Assembly: GCF_963678635.1 (NCBI RefSeq)
Contig: NC_087064.1
Location: forward strand, 62,117,548 to 62,181,547
Direction of reading: 5' to 3'
DNA from: Symsagittifera roscoffensis
Taxonomy: Eukaryota > Xenacoelomorpha > Acoela > Convolutidae
DNA: 64,000 nt
Each line of letters begins with the position of its first letter. Position 1 is the stretch's first letter. Under the pieces are notes generated by a model. The model was not told where the DNA came from. It was given only the letters and a program-made list of their open reading frames with translations, and searched no databases. Position numbers and translations under genes: made by a program. Shown here piece after piece: positions 33,376-44,889 of the stretch.

Positions 33376-36300
33376 AAGTGTTCTTTTGATGTGGGCTCGT
33401 GGGCACATCTGGCGTCCGAGATAGACATCATCCCAAAGGCCCCCTCACCAGCAGACCTGAGCTTCTTCCAACCCAGTGCCACATTCGAAGTCACTAACTT
33501 TTCAGGTAGCATCAGCGTTTCAGCGAACAAAATAAACAAATGTACTTGACTTTTACAACCCCCCCCCACATTTTTATACCTAATTTAAAACCTTCTTTTG
33601 AATGTTGATTTCGAGCAGAAGCAGATTTAGAGGGGGGCGCCCTCCCCCCTCAGGGATTCGATCTACTGTCGACCCAAAGGATCCCCACTTGTACTATTTT
33701 GAGATATCCATTTTTGGCTTGACAGACGCCAAAATTTTCAAAGGAGCTTTGGCGCCAATATTTACTAATTTTGAGGGGCAAGGGCACATCAAAAAACCGC
33801 GAATTTTGGGGTCAAAAATTTCCAAAAAGTGCCTAAAAACTCTTTTCGGACTGTTTTTTTCAAAATTTTGCCGGTGCTCAAAACAGGGTATTTTTAATGC
33901 TTTGGGAATATTCGGAAAATCGATTTTGGTCGACCTAAAATAAAGTTCGACAGAACTTTTGACATGTTTTTAACAATCCGCCCCCTAGAGAAAACCCTAG
34001 ATCCGCCCCTGATTGCGAGAACATTTTGCCAACAAGAGCAAAAGTTTTGAAAGTCGGTTTTAAGCCCTGATTATAACCGGTTTCGTAACGAATACTGAGC
34101 CACATGATAGGCGTAGGCGTTATGAACTATCGAGGTTAAGATAATATCCTGAAATCTTGTATTGAACCAAGTTTTTGTCAATATTTTTGCTTAAATTTGT
34201 TTCGAGGGATTGATCTTTTGAAGACATTACGCAAGCTTTGAGTTAAGAGTTATCATAAGTGGAAACGAACTAAATATCGTTAATGACATGTCTTGATATT
34301 TTGTGGATGGCTTATCTCACTGATAAAAACTATAAATGCACAGACTGATTTTAGGCAAATTATCATTTATGTTAATTCCAATTAAAATTTTCGTAATAAA
34401 CATTTTTGCTCCTCACCGGCTACAACAGCGGGAAAAGTTGATTTTTGTTCATGAAAGTCAAAACCAACATAAAACTAAGTTAACTAAGACGTGGATTTCC
34501 ACTTCATCTGTTTCAGCTTTCTACAACCGGTACGCAGATCCGACTCTAGAGACCGACGACAACGAGTTCAGCTGTCTCGTGTTCACCCTCGAGTTCAGCC
34601 GACAGCCGACCTACTTCGTCATGAATGTGATCATGCCCTCGGTCCTCATCAACTGTCTCTGCGTGCTCAACTTCGGAGTGCCCCATGAGACGGGGGAGAA
34701 AGTGGGCTACGGCATCACTGTGTTCCTCGCCCAGAGTGTGAACTTGATGGTCGTGTCTGAAATGATGCCTCAGGGTACATACTATTTGCTCAACTTCCTC
34801 TATAACAGGGGAGCATCTAGGTTTTCTCAAGGGGAGGGGAGACCAAATTGATTTTCTGAACTCTCCCAAATAACTATAAAAACCCTATTTTGACCAATAT
34901 TTTTGCGTCGCAGGCAAACTTTTCAAAAAAAAAACAGGTCGAAAAGGTATCTGAAGGCTCTTTTTAGAAATATTTGACCAAAAAAGAGCTTTTTTTTGGC
35001 GGCTCATCACCTCAAAATTAGTTCATACTGGCGCCCAGGGCGTCTTTAAGAAAATTTTAGGGTTAGTCAGCCAAAAATGAATGTTGATAAATAGTACCAA
35101 ATGGGGAAATTTTGAGTTAGGACCGATGTGGTTAACTCATAGAGTAATTTCGGATAGGGTACACCGTCTGCTCGTCACGCTATCTTATTTTCGGCCGGAT
35201 AGATTCGTGCAACTTCTTAGTCTAATACCGATCCTAATCTTACTCTTATACTATCTAGTCTCAGGTTGTTTAACTAGTCTCTGCTAGGCTCAATAGATCT
35301 AGGGTATACTGGTTTATTGCGGCTGCTGAAGTGCTCGGGAGAGTCCAACTAATTTCTAAGTTAAATTCAAATCTCTCTGGTGCTGAAATTACAAGTAACT
35401 TCAGCACTTACAAATAAGTGGGTTGTTAGTTAGATGGATCATGATTGGTTAATATTAAATACTTTACATTGGTAAAATATCTAATTTATCCAATCATAAA
35501 ATGTAGTTTAGATCAGGTTCCAATTTTTGGGTCGGTAGGGAACCGAATCCCTGAGGGAGTCTTGCCCATTTTTCACAAACAAAAAATCAAAAAAGTAATT
35601 AAAACTGTTCCACTACAAATAATATGACTTATAGCGCTTAACTGGGCTCAAAAAATAGTGAGAAAACTTACAAATTCCCTGTCTCTGTGTATAATTTGGT
35701 TTTTTTCTGACATTTTTCAAAAAAAAGCATACTTGGATAATTGATGCAAAAACAACATTATCAATTGGCTATTTTAAATCAGCAGATTCGCTCAAAAAAT
35801 CCTAAAAATTGGGTCGATTTTTTTTTCAAAGTTGAAGGAGACCAATTTATTTATTGGTCTGCTGATAGTTTAACCAATCTCTTTAGACTCTAAGTCATAA
35901 AACAATTTAAATATATTTAGGTTGATGGTTTTTTCCGCGGAAGCTATAAATACATATTAAAAGTAACTGAAGTTTACCTGTACTCTGTTAAGCTTACGAC
36001 TGATTTTTTTTCAGGCGGGACCTCCCTTCTTGGAATTTTCCTTGTCTGCTCGATTCTCCTGATAGGACTGTCTCTAACCATGCAAATATTCTCCCTCTCC
36101 TGCTACCACGGGTCAAAGAACAAACGCGCTTCCAAGTTCACAAGGTTCTTTCTTTATAAGGTCAACAGACTACTCGGTCCTAAATTATACCCGATTACGC
36201 AACAGACACGTGACCCATATGTGAACATGTACCGAATGGAAAGTTCCCCGACTCACAAAAACGTCGGCAGAACTTACTCGTCCGAGTACTACGGAAACTA

Positions 36301-36790
36301 CAATCTCGGCGGCAATGAAGTCCACCCGGCAAGTACTGAGTTAGAGCCGAGAGCTAAGCTGGGACAATTTTCCGAGAAGATTTTGTACGAAAGTAATGAG
36401 AGTTCGTTTATTAAGAACAGCTCAGAGTATACGAACGGGAAACTACTCAACGCAAACTCAAATAATGCATACTCGATTGACGACCGAACGAATTCCGGTA
36501 CGACGTTTAAAAACCGAACAAATTCCATGCAAATACCGTCGATTCTCGAGGACCGAGTGGTAAATGAAGGTGGAAACGCAGATTTCTTATTCGAGACGGC
36601 CCAAAATCAGAACGAAGTTTCGGCTTTTGGTCAGAATATATCGGACTGGGGAGGCGATCTGATTAATAACGAAGCTTTTATAATTGACGAGTGGAAATTC
36701 CTGGCAGAAACGCTCAACCGCATGAACGCTTTCTTCTTCATCATGCTTCTGAGCACAATTTGCGGAGGCTACTTCTACTTTGGAACCTAA
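33376..36790 (+). CDS. Nicotinic-type Cys-loop ligand-gated channel subunit, last 3 exons (5' exons not found)
   Basis: Exons 33376-33505, 34517-34774 and 36015-36790 join in phase (TTTACAG/, /GTAGCA, TTTCAG/, /GTACAT, TTTCAG/). Exon one starts at K-C-S-F-D-V-G-S-W, the second cysteine of the Cys-loop and the GSW strand. Exon two has the M1 helix (Y-F-V-M-N-V-I-M-P-S) and M2 (G-E-K-V-G-Y-G-I-T-V-F-L-A-Q-S-V) ending S-E-M-M-P. Exon three has M3 (L-L-G-I-F-L-V-C-S-I-L-L-I), a ~190-residue intracellular loop, and M4 (M-N-A-F-F-F-I-M-L-L-S) with stop at 36788-36790. The GEK before M2 fits cation-selective channels; PAR of anion channels is absent. No vicinal Cys pair in the loop-C region of exon two, so a non-alpha-type subunit is likely. 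Exons for the signal peptide and most of the ligand domain must lie upstream (not seen back to 30.3 kb) or are lost. Confidence 0.85.
33616..34011. mobile_element. hAT-type non-autonomous transposon with 8-bp target duplication
   Basis: Left end CAGAAGCAGATTTAGAGG and right end (inverted) CAGGGGCGGATCTAGGG are the CAGxGGCGGAT-type termini typical of hAT elements. Flanks ATTTCGAG (33608-33615) and ATTGCGAG (34012-34019) are an 8-bp target duplication with one mismatch. It sits in the first visible intron of the Cys-loop receptor gene. The 113-codon frame inside is not a gene. Confidence 0.8.
34806..35105 (+). mobile_element. hAT-type element, 5' end intact, 3' part cut by repeat H
   Basis: Starts CAGGGGAGCATCTAGG and contains CTCAAAATTAGTTCATACTGG, trimmed here to the shared core CTCAAAATTAGTTCATACTG, plus TTTTAGGGTTAGTCAGCC, as in the copy at 33616-34011. 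It ends where repeat H begins at about 35109, suggesting H inserted into it. In the second visible intron of the receptor gene. Confidence 0.6.
35109..35522 (+). repeat. Dispersed repeat H, copy 2
   Basis: Full-length, about 95% identical by eye to 8753-9166, opposite orientation. The internal palindrome GTGCTGAAATTAC/GTAACTTCAGCAC has one mismatch. Intronic in the receptor gene. Confidence 0.8.
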
Positions 36791-38999
36791 AATTGCATAT
36801 AGAAAGAATAGCTTTCTTCTATATTTTCAAAATTGGATGATTTTTATAGTTTACTGGATGAAACCTTGAATTGAAATCTTTACATTGCCTGTTTAAAAGC
36901 CAGTCTAGTTTGAGGTGAACCTAATTTCAAGAGAAATTCACAGCGACAAAAATAACCGTTTTTGATAGCGAATCATGAAGTTGCCTATCTAGAGTTTAAT
37001 GAGGTAAATGCTGGCGAAATGCCAAAGGTTGGACGCATGTCTTGAGAGTTTGTTACCCCACCAAAAAAGATATTCTTTTTCTTGCCATGCTAACATGGGT
37101 CGGGCCATATCCGGTTGCCGGCCGAAATTGCATAGTCGGACCGAGAGTTGAGTCTCGAAAGTCTGGACAAAAAGCCGAGACAATTGCGCCATTGGTGTCG
37201 CGAAAGTCTACACATACAAAAATTTGGTCGCGCAAGTAAGGACATGCAGTCGCCAAAGTCTGGAAAGTCGCGAGAGTCTGGTGCTACAGTCAAAAAAGTG
37301 TGCACATAAAGTCGCGAAAGTCTGGAAAATTGCACATCCAGACATTTGCGTCAACGTCTCTAGACTTATGACTATGTGTACTTCTCTCGCGATGCTATAT
37401 CTAGACTATCGTGACTACTTTTTGGTCTGTTCAGGCATTCACGACCTAGTTTTGGTATGTTCAGACTGACTTTCACGATCCATGCCCGACTATGCAATTT
37501 GGATCCGGATATTTGTTTTTTTTTTGTTTTTTTTTTGTTTTTACTTGTTTTTTTTTTGCGGCGCATTTTACAAACTGGACGTAACTCTGGTAAATAGACA
37601 TGGATGTCATCCATTTTTAATATTCCAACTTTTAAATTAGCCACAAAGATTAAGTTGCAACCAATTTGATCGGCATAAAAAGTCTTCCCAGTTTTATTTG
37701 ACAGCCCTCATTTTTCATCTACACCAATCCCCTTTCCCTATATCGGCCACACAAACTTGAATTTGACTGTTTTTGACTTAACCTGTAAAAATAAATATAA
37801 AGTGTGCAGGTTTTTTGAATAAATTTTTCCAACCCAAAAAAATATGAAGTAAGTTTTTGTAGAAAAGTAAGCATCTGCGGGGAAAGTATTGGGACCAAAC
37901 AGTTCTCCTCAAGTAAAGTTAGAAAATTCTCTGGATGACGGTATAACTGATCAAAAAAAATTGCTGCATGAGAGAAACAATGATAAGAATACAAACAAGT
38001 TTAATTGAAAAAATCAAAAAAAATACCAGTCATTTAACAAGTCACGGAAATCAAACAAAAAATAATAAATGTTTCAAAAAAATGTTGTTGATGACAATTT
38101 TATCTGTTTCTTGATAATAATGAGAGATTTTACTCAATTTCCGTTATAATAATTGATACAAGAAAAGAATGGTCATTAATTGCTTTTTTAAATCATTCAT
38201 AAGGTGAAAATGTGAAATTATCTACCTTTTCAAAATAAAAAAGACAAGATATAAAAAACCTATAAGCAAATTTCAATTACCATGAAAAGGTTAACATCTA
38301 GCCTATCTGCAACAGTCACTTTCAAACACTTGTAAATATAAGAAACAATAAAAACAAGATTTTGATTAAAGCAAAAAAATACATTTCCTGTCAGTGAAAA
38401 GGAAGCCAGGGTATAATCTAGTATCGGAAAAGAACTACTAGACACCAAAAGGCCACTAAAATTTTGAGAAATTTAGATTTCAACCACAAAAAAAATGAAT
38501 GACGAAATGCGTTTTTCAACAGCAGTCGTAGTTCGGGTGATGTTTTAGTGGTTCGATGAGGCGGGAGCAAGCGTGACTTCGCGGTTCAAGGATCTCATAT
38601 TGACTTTTGCTGAAATAGAGAGAGAGAGCTCGTCAGTTTTTTTCTGGATCGTTCAAGCGCTTGTTACAAAGTTACTGATTTTCGTTATCATTTATGTTAA
38701 ACGGTAAATTAAAACTTTCATTTTTGACAAAATACAGGGCAAGGAGTATTGTCAGTGCCGAAGCAAAATCGTGATCAACCTCTTATGAAATTTTGAGGCC
38801 TAAATCTGATAATTTTCTAAATCTGCATTTGGACCTAATAAGAATCAAACTTTTTACTGAATTAGAATCAATTTTTTGCTAAATTATTCAGAAATCAAAA
38901 AACATGAGCATGAACGAATTGGCAAAAACTAAGCGCTGATAAATCTGAGCAAAATTACACGAGTTTATATAAACACTATAGTATTTTTTCGTTTGGCAA
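36791..38999. other. Intergenic; minisatellite inside, otherwise nothing
   Basis: No gene seen. 37130-37340 holds irregular repeats of GTCGCGAAAGTCTGG and related phrases every 20-45 bases. Poly-T/G tracts at 37510-37557. Confidence 0.5.
37130..37340. repeat. GTCGCGAAAGTCTGG minisatellite
   Basis: At least seven copies of GTCGCGAAAGTCTGG or close variants with variable spacers. It accounts for the overlapping open frames on both strands here. Confidence 0.6.
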
Positions 39000-39039
39000 A
39001 ACTACAACAAAGTAGACACCCGCAATCAATAAAAAGGAA

Positions 39040-39260
39040 GAGTAATCGATTATATTATAACTATAATCGTACTTTTTAGCAAAATTATAATTAATTATAA
39101 GCGCCAATTTTAGATGTTTAAGCGATTCATATTCCATTATAATGAAAACATTTTGGTGACAATTTAATAAATTATAATCAATTATAATTGATTATAAGTT
39201 TTCCGAAAATCATTATAATCTCTTATAATCTATTATAATCTATAATTTAGGACTAAAATT
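39040..39260. repeat. ATTATAAT(C/T) repeat cluster
   Basis: Dense runs of ATTATAATC/GATTATAAT in both orientations; a similar cluster resumes at 39665-39870. The two clusters flank a hAT fragment. Confidence 0.55.
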
Positions 39261-39556
39261 TAGGTCGACCACATTAATTTTCCGAGCTCTCCTAAGAACT
39301 TAAAAGACCAAGTTTTGGCCAAATTTTGGCAAACTTGAAGAAACAGGCCAAAAACGGCTTTTTTAAAGCATTTTTTGGAAAAACTTCGCCAAAAGTCGCG
39401 CTACTCCTCAAAATTAGCTTTTATTGGCGCCAAAGGCTAAAGGGTCCGTCAACAAATATGGATATCTCAAAACAGTACAACGACGGAACCCTTTAGGTAG
39501 GCAGGGGGTCGAATCCTTGAAAAAAAGACGTCTGAAACCCCCCGACCCCCTTAAAT
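39240..39556 (+). mobile_element. hAT-type element fragment inside the ATTATAAT cluster
   Basis: Internal match to the 33616-34011 family (CCTCAAAATTAGC, TATTGGCGCCAAAGGC, ATATGGATATCTC) and a terminus reading, inverted, CAAGGACGGATTTAAGGGG at 39530-39556. The AT-repeat flanks suggest insertion into the cluster. Confidence 0.5.
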
Positions 39557-39859
39557 CCGTCCTTGCAGTAAACAGTAAGAAAGTAAACAGTAAACAGTAA
39601 GAAAAGAAACCAACTGAAAAGCACACAAAACAAAACAAATATAAAAAGAAATGAAGCAACGTTTTTTGAATAAAAATGGATTGTAATCGATTTAAATGGA
39701 TTATAATTTAAAAAATTTTCAGAAATGATATTTTTTTTCAAAAAAAATCGATTATAATGAGTTTTTTGTTTCGAAAAATAGTAACACCAGAATCTATTTT
39801 TAATCTATTATAATCTTATAAATTTATGGAAACTGACAATAAAAATCCATAAGAATCTA

Positions 39860-40070
39860 TTATTTTCTCTTTTTACTGAGTGCGGGTAGTGATACACTTT
39901 CTAATGCTGTTTTTAAAAATTTGTCTGCGGCGGAAACATTTTGTGGCAAAATGGGGTCCTCATAGTATTTCTCGAATGCTCCGAAAATCAAATTTCTCGA
40001 CCTAGGAAAAGTCCACAAAATTTCAAAAAACACCGCCCCCTCCTTTGAAAAGTTTCTGCGCACGCCACTG
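39860..40070. mobile_element. One end of another hAT-type element
   Basis: The right end, inverted, reads CAGTGGCGTGCGCAGAAAC, a common hAT-MITE terminus, ending at 40070. The left end is not identified. Confidence 0.4.
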
Positions 40071-40459
40071 ATGAGGATCTAAGTTGAATCTCTAGCTACC
40101 AACGAATTGATTTAAGCCCAAAAACTTCAACTGGTTTCATTGTTTACGATAATTTTTTGGCGCTAAAAAGGCTTCTCTGACGCCTTCTAACTGAATGGTC
40201 GAGCGACGACTTATAAAAAACTTTACAGTTTCTTAAGCGTTTATTTTCTAATAAACAGTTTCATTTATCTATAACAAATTATCAACTGTGAATATTTGGT
40301 AGCTGTAGAAAAAACGACAGAAACGTGAAAAAATTTTAGTTCATTCATTGCTAAAAAAACTGTTATTTGAAATTTCCATGTCCCGTGACTGTACCCTCTA
40401 AAACTCTAAAATTATTTAAAACGTAATGATACAATTCGGCTTATCGAAGGATTTTTTTA

Positions 40460-40776
40460 GAGCTGAGATTTGCAATTATGCTTTAAATTTTGCAATTCAA
40501 GCCGTCTTATGTTATTCGGTAGAAAAACTTCGAGGTCACTGTTCAGTTTTGGGTTGTAAAACTGGCCGAGGAAGTTGTGAGGATCGGTCACAAAAAATGC
40601 TTCGCTTAAACCTTGCATAAAACCAAATAACTCACAAAACTGACGCGACTCGGCTGTTTCGTCATGTTTTCCATACTTTTGAAATGCCGCGTTCAAAGTG
40701 ACACCCTGGGCGTCCTTGAGTTTTGCCAGCCCAAAATAATAGAGCAAATTGGAAGTTTCGGTCGCTCTTTTTACCA
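40460..40776 (-). CDS. Possible coding exon, unknown protein
   Basis: Follows a good acceptor TTGGATTGCAG on the minus strand. The ~105-residue frame has ordinary protein composition: M-V-K-R-A-T-E-T-S-N-L-L-Y-Y-F-G, then F-Q-K-Y-G-K and F-C-E-L-F-G-F-M-Q-G-L-S-E-A-F-F-V-T. A donor is not clear. Its L-Y-Y-F-G...A-F-Q-K-Y-G-K pattern resembles the exon at 43960-44090, so the two may belong to one minus-strand gene with a repeated segment. Family not recognised. Confidence 0.4.
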
Positions 40777-40914
40777 TGAGTTCTGCAATCCAAATTGCGG
40801 AATTAAATCACTGTATTCATATTAAATAGTTCGCTGACTCGATTTGTTAATAATTTCGGAAATAGTTAACATAGAATTTATGCTAAGATTTAGATTTAAA
40901 CTTGCCATTAATTT

Positions 40915-41588
40915 TCAAGATTTCTTGAGTAACTTGTGCTCAAGAATTGGTAATTTTTTATGTTCTTGCTTAATATGGTGCCAGAAACGATGACCAATTT
41001 GGAAAAAACTTGTGCGTTTTTTGTGGAAACTGGTAATGAAACCTTTGTTTTCTAAAACATTTTTTGCTATCATCAGAATGTCTAGTGTGACACCTCCTCG
41101 AGTGGTGTAGTCCTTTGCGGTGGGGTTCGCAGTAATCGGATCTACCCCGGTGTATCGTGGGGATTTGGTCTGAGCTTTTGGGCTGTCGGACAGGTATTTG
41201 TACTTCCTATTACCTGCGCGATGTATTGGACCACGTGCTTCCAATATGTCACCGACGGTTAATCAAACGAGGCCAATTCTGCAAACGTCACACGCCGCAT
41301 TGCCCAGTGCTCAAAGACGTAAGTGCGAACCTTGGGAAGCCTTGCTTCGGCAAATGCAAGCCTTGGGGGTCACTCGACATTTCTGTGTTGCGCATGACCC
41401 GGCTGGATCCGGCCTTGAAAGCCACCAGACCAAGTACCATTAGTTGTCTCGCATGTCTACGGATAGAGTCGACTTTTGGTGCAACTTTCTGTGTTAGTGG
41501 AGACCAGAAACGGGTTACTGTGTTCTACAGATCGCCCGATGTTGAGAAAGCTATTTGTGGTAAATGGGTTTTCCCGAAACTGCCATGA
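40915..41588. other. GC-richer block with overlapping frames on both strands
   Basis: 41157-41588 has a 143-codon plus frame with several Cys and a long minus frame with V-A-P-K-V-D-S-I-R-R-H; 40915-41244 is open on minus. GC is well above the flanks. No splice sites or family motifs allow a choice of strand; it could be an exon cluster, a pseudogene or an insertion from elsewhere. Confidence 0.3.
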
Positions 41589-41869
41589 CTGGTAACCACC
41601 ACAATGCTTTTAGCACTGTGGATCCTATGATGTAATCTTAGGAAGGGTTCATACCCGGTTATTTTAAAAAGCTCGAATTCGTAGGGTGGGTAGCTAGGCA
41701 ACTTGCTTCCCTCTAAGAATAGTGCATCTTGGTGAAACTAACTCTCAGTGATGGTCATTTATGACTATGAGAATACTGAGGACCTATTGAAATGGCTTTC
41801 GTAGGCTGCAAGTTTTAATTTTACCCCAGAAAGCGGTTTCTATCGATTTTCATATCAAAGAGTAACATC

Positions 41870-41985
41870 AGGTAGAGTAGATGGATGTTTGTCACGCATC
41901 TATCATCGGCCGGAAAGTTTCGTGCAGATTCTTAAGTCAATTACAATTTTAATCTTACTCTTTTTTTCTTAACTTTTAGCAGACT
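41870..41985 (+). repeat. Old fragment of repeat H
   Basis: Matches the H core in order: AGAGTAAxxTC, GTCACGC, TCGGCCGGA, TTCGTGCA, CTTAGTC, TTAATCTTACTCTT, with many changes. Confidence 0.5.
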
Positions 41986-42349
41986 ATGTAAAAAACCGGA
42001 AATCAATTGGTGTTAAAGATCAACTTTCTTTCAGATATTCTAAAAACGGTCTGACTATAAAATAATCTGGCTTACAATAAGTATTATAGGTTTCAAAAAC
42101 GAAATATTGTTAAGCAACAAACACTTTCAAACTTTTTTTAAAGATATAAAACAAGAAGCGACAATAAAATTGAAATGGGCCGAAAGTTTGATTGCTTTCA
42201 TTTTTTTGCAACAAAAACTGAACGTTTTTGAATCCTTGAAAAAAATGCATGTCCAAGAGTTTTTTAATGTTTACTTATAGTATAAAAATCAGTTTGCATT
42301 GTTCTATATCATTGTTCACAATCTGATGTGCCAATTATTTTATTAATTG

Positions 42350-42420
42350 CGGAGCGATGGAGAAGTGGTTACGTCTCCACCTCTCAATCGAAAGGTCGGA
42401 TGTTCGAGTCCCGCCATGGT
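42350..42420 (+). repeat. tRNA-like sequence (Ser/Leu-like), SINE head or pseudogene
   Basis: A box TGGAGAAGTGG at 42358-42368 and B box TGTTCGAGTCC at 42401-42411. The T stem pairs poorly (GGATG with CCCGC), so I do not call it a functional tRNA. The flanks show no clear tail. Confidence 0.5.
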
Positions 42421-43423
42421 TTGTGCGCCTTGCTTGCCTGTGAGGCAACATTATCCAGCCCAGAAAACTAACACAAAAAAATTTCATGTAGTTCTTAAGC
42501 TGTACAGCTCGTATGTTGGTCCTTTCACTCGGAATAAATGGTCTTAATTAATTGAAACATCATCTCTTGACTGGAGAAGAACCCAGTCATATTTTTCTGA
42601 TGTAAAGAAAATTAGCAAAATAAGTGCATCGCAGAGAGGGTCTCCACAACTAAGTTCTTAATTATATCTAAAAAATTGAAAATTGTTATTAAGAAGCAAT
42701 TTAAAAGTCGCAAAATTATAAAATGAAAACGGTTGTTTATACATCAAAACAGCAACTTACAAAATCAAAATAATCATTCATTTTTACGAATATTGTATTG
42801 AAAATTTAAGATAACATTTTTCAGGCATTAGCTTCAGCGTTTTTTTCTCCATTTTTCACATTTCGAATGAAAATTTTGTTGCGCTTGTAAGCAAATACAA
42901 AATGTACAAACGAAACAACCTATTCAGGAGTTACAAAAATATGAAACAGACCATGTTAATCAAAAAGAGCAGATAACCTATTTCAGAAAAATTTTGCACT
43001 AAAAATTCAATTTTCCTGACAGAAAATATGTCTTTCATAGTTTACTTAAGGAATAATATTGCATGCAAAAAAGCAGAAAATTTGCAGATTGCTCTTTTCA
43101 ATGATTTCTGCCTGTTCCACTTTTTTCAACTTAGTATACTTGTTGAATGCTGTTCAAAAAGTGTTTCAGCTGTTCGCTGAAAGAATTCGAAAAAAACTGG
43201 TCATTGGAAAAATGTCTGCTTATGATTAGCCGCTAGTTTTATTGGTTATTCGTTACGCAATTATAATACAAAAGAATGCCTCAAAATATAACACAAAAAA
43301 ATGCTTTTAGCATTTAGTTAAATGTATTTGGTTTTTTTGCGCGAAATAAGCAAGAAAACCTCTCAAATATGGAATCTTACAAGACCGAATTTGAAAAAAA
43401 AATCCATTTTTGTTATTCCGTTT
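42421..43423. other. Intergenic, nothing supported
   Basis: AT-rich, no ORF, splice pattern or repeat ends. Confidence 0.4.
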
Positions 43424-43565
43424 ATCAATTTTTAAGCAGCCCTTAAAACGAAAATAACTGAAGGTAAAATATCTTAATAAGTTGAGCCGATATTTTCAAT
43501 GGTGTATAAATTTTTTGTTGTTGTCTTAAGCTTTATGTTGACCACGAAAATTTGTTGAATAAAAA
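43424..43565 (+). repeat. Dispersed repeat J, copy 1
   Basis: Shares TTTTTAAGCAGC, AATAACTGAAGGTAAAATATC, cut here to AATAACTGAAGGTAAAATAT, then TTGAGCCGATAT, CAATGGTGT and CTTTATGTTGACCAC with 47045-47180. Confidence 0.65.
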
Positions 43566-43959
43566 ACCGAACCAATTATAAACATTTCTCAATTTCTTCA
43601 AAAGCCGAAAAAAAATCACACAAAACAAAAAATCCGCTACAATTCCCAGAAAAGTTAATTAAGAACTGCATTTAGCATTCAGTAGAAAGTATTTGGTACG
43701 AAGTATTTGGCACGAAGTAAGAAGTTTCTTTGCAGAAAAAATTTTTTTGTTTCTATTTCATGCTAAAAGTCGAACCTTTCTTAGGAATTGCATTTTCTTC
43801 ATAAAATTATATTTAGGAATGCTAATTTAGTTTGACCATATAATTATGGCATATTATATTTGACCAGTTTATGGCATATTGAAATGTTTTGGATCTAAGT
43901 AGTCCTGAAAATAACAAAACTGAAGACCTTAGGAGCCTCGTTTGTTACAAGTTACCCAC

Positions 43960-44090
43960 TTTAAAACAACTAGTCTGGCTTGATACAATTTTGTTGCCTG
44001 ATTTTTTGAGTGCATCATTAATTGCTGCTAAGTCGTTGTATCCTTCTCCTAAATAATACAAGACTTCAAACCCCACCAATGATTTTACAC
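43960..44090 (-). CDS. Possible coding exon, unknown protein
   Basis: After an acceptor-like CTCTTTACAG on the minus strand, a frame of ~44 codons reads V-K-S-L-V-G-F-E-V-L-Y-Y-L-G-E-G-Y-N-D-L-A and ends near a GTGGGT donor-like site (about 43961). Similar in pattern to the exon at 40460-40776. No family recognised. Confidence 0.35.
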
Positions 44091-44133
44091 TGTAAAGAGT
44101 TGCAAAAATTCGGAAAGACAGAAACAATTAAAA

Positions 44134-44180
44134 TGAGCAATTTGCCAATTTTGAGCAATTTGCCAATTTTGAGCAATTTT
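44134..44180 (+). repeat. 18-bp tandem repeat
   Basis: GAGCAATTTGCCAATTTT repeated about 2.5 times. Confidence 0.7.
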
Positions 44181-44787
44181 TGCATGCAAATTTGCATTTT
44201 TAGGCAACATAACATTGTGACATACTTTCTGAAAACTATGGTTAATGCCAAATTCTTGGCAATATCGATAACCTTGAAGACAAATCGGTCAAAATTTATT
44301 TCATTTTCGGATAATTAATTTTTTGAACATTTTGTTTTCGTGTGGAATTTTGTGATAAAAAGATTTCCGACAAAAAAATGAGCAGTTTTAGTTCAGATTC
44401 GTTCAGATTCGTTGACCACGAAGATATTGCAAAGAATTTGGCATTTCTTACATTATTTTTGTCTGTCCGAACTTTTTGCTGCTAATTATCAAATCATCCA
44501 TAGCACAAACCAAAATCGTATCTGTTTTTTTAGCGAGGTAAAAATCTGATTGAATTGTTGAAAGTAGCCATACATCTTAAAACTTTTTTTTTTGTTTCAA
44601 GATTAGAAGCGAATGTCGGGTAAATGTGTCAAAACAGGCTTAAGATATCGAGCAATTTGAGTCGTGGAATTTACCGGTCTTAAATATTTTACTCATACTC
44701 TCTTACTGGTAGATGCGTGCTTAATTGACTGGACTCAAATATTATTTCCTTAAACATTTTACAAAACTTTATTACTCGTAACACTTC

Positions 44788-44853
44788 AAAATTGTTCGCA
44801 TTACTTTCGCCTATTTTGCCAAAGTTGTTCGCATTACTTTCGCCAATTTTGCC
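44788..44853 (+). repeat. 33-bp tandem duplication upstream of the GlcNAc-transferase gene
   Basis: Two units of GTTCGCATTACTTTCGCC with flanking AATTTTGCC, ending 37 bases before the ATG at 44890, so it lies in the 5' UTR or promoter of that gene. Confidence 0.7.
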
Positions 44854-44889
44854 ATCTGAAGCCCCAAACTTACTTTTTTTGTCGAAAAT

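Noticed and set aside
33602-33943. 113-codon plus ORF in the receptor intron
   Set aside because: Lies wholly inside the hAT element 33616-34011 and is not conserved in its other copies.
37130-37340. Overlapping short ORFs on both strands
   Set aside because: Explained by the GTCGCGAAAGTCTGG minisatellite.
37130-37340. CRISPR-like array of regularly spaced repeats
   Set aside because: Spacing is irregular, the repeats vary, and the genome is eukaryotic.
41745-41783. C/D-box-like snoRNA (TGATGG ... CTGA with CTCAG/CTGAG ends)
   Set aside because: Only ~39 bases long, too short for a box C/D snoRNA, and no second box pair.
42350-42420. Functional tRNA gene
   Set aside because: A and B boxes are present, but the T stem and acceptor do not pair well.
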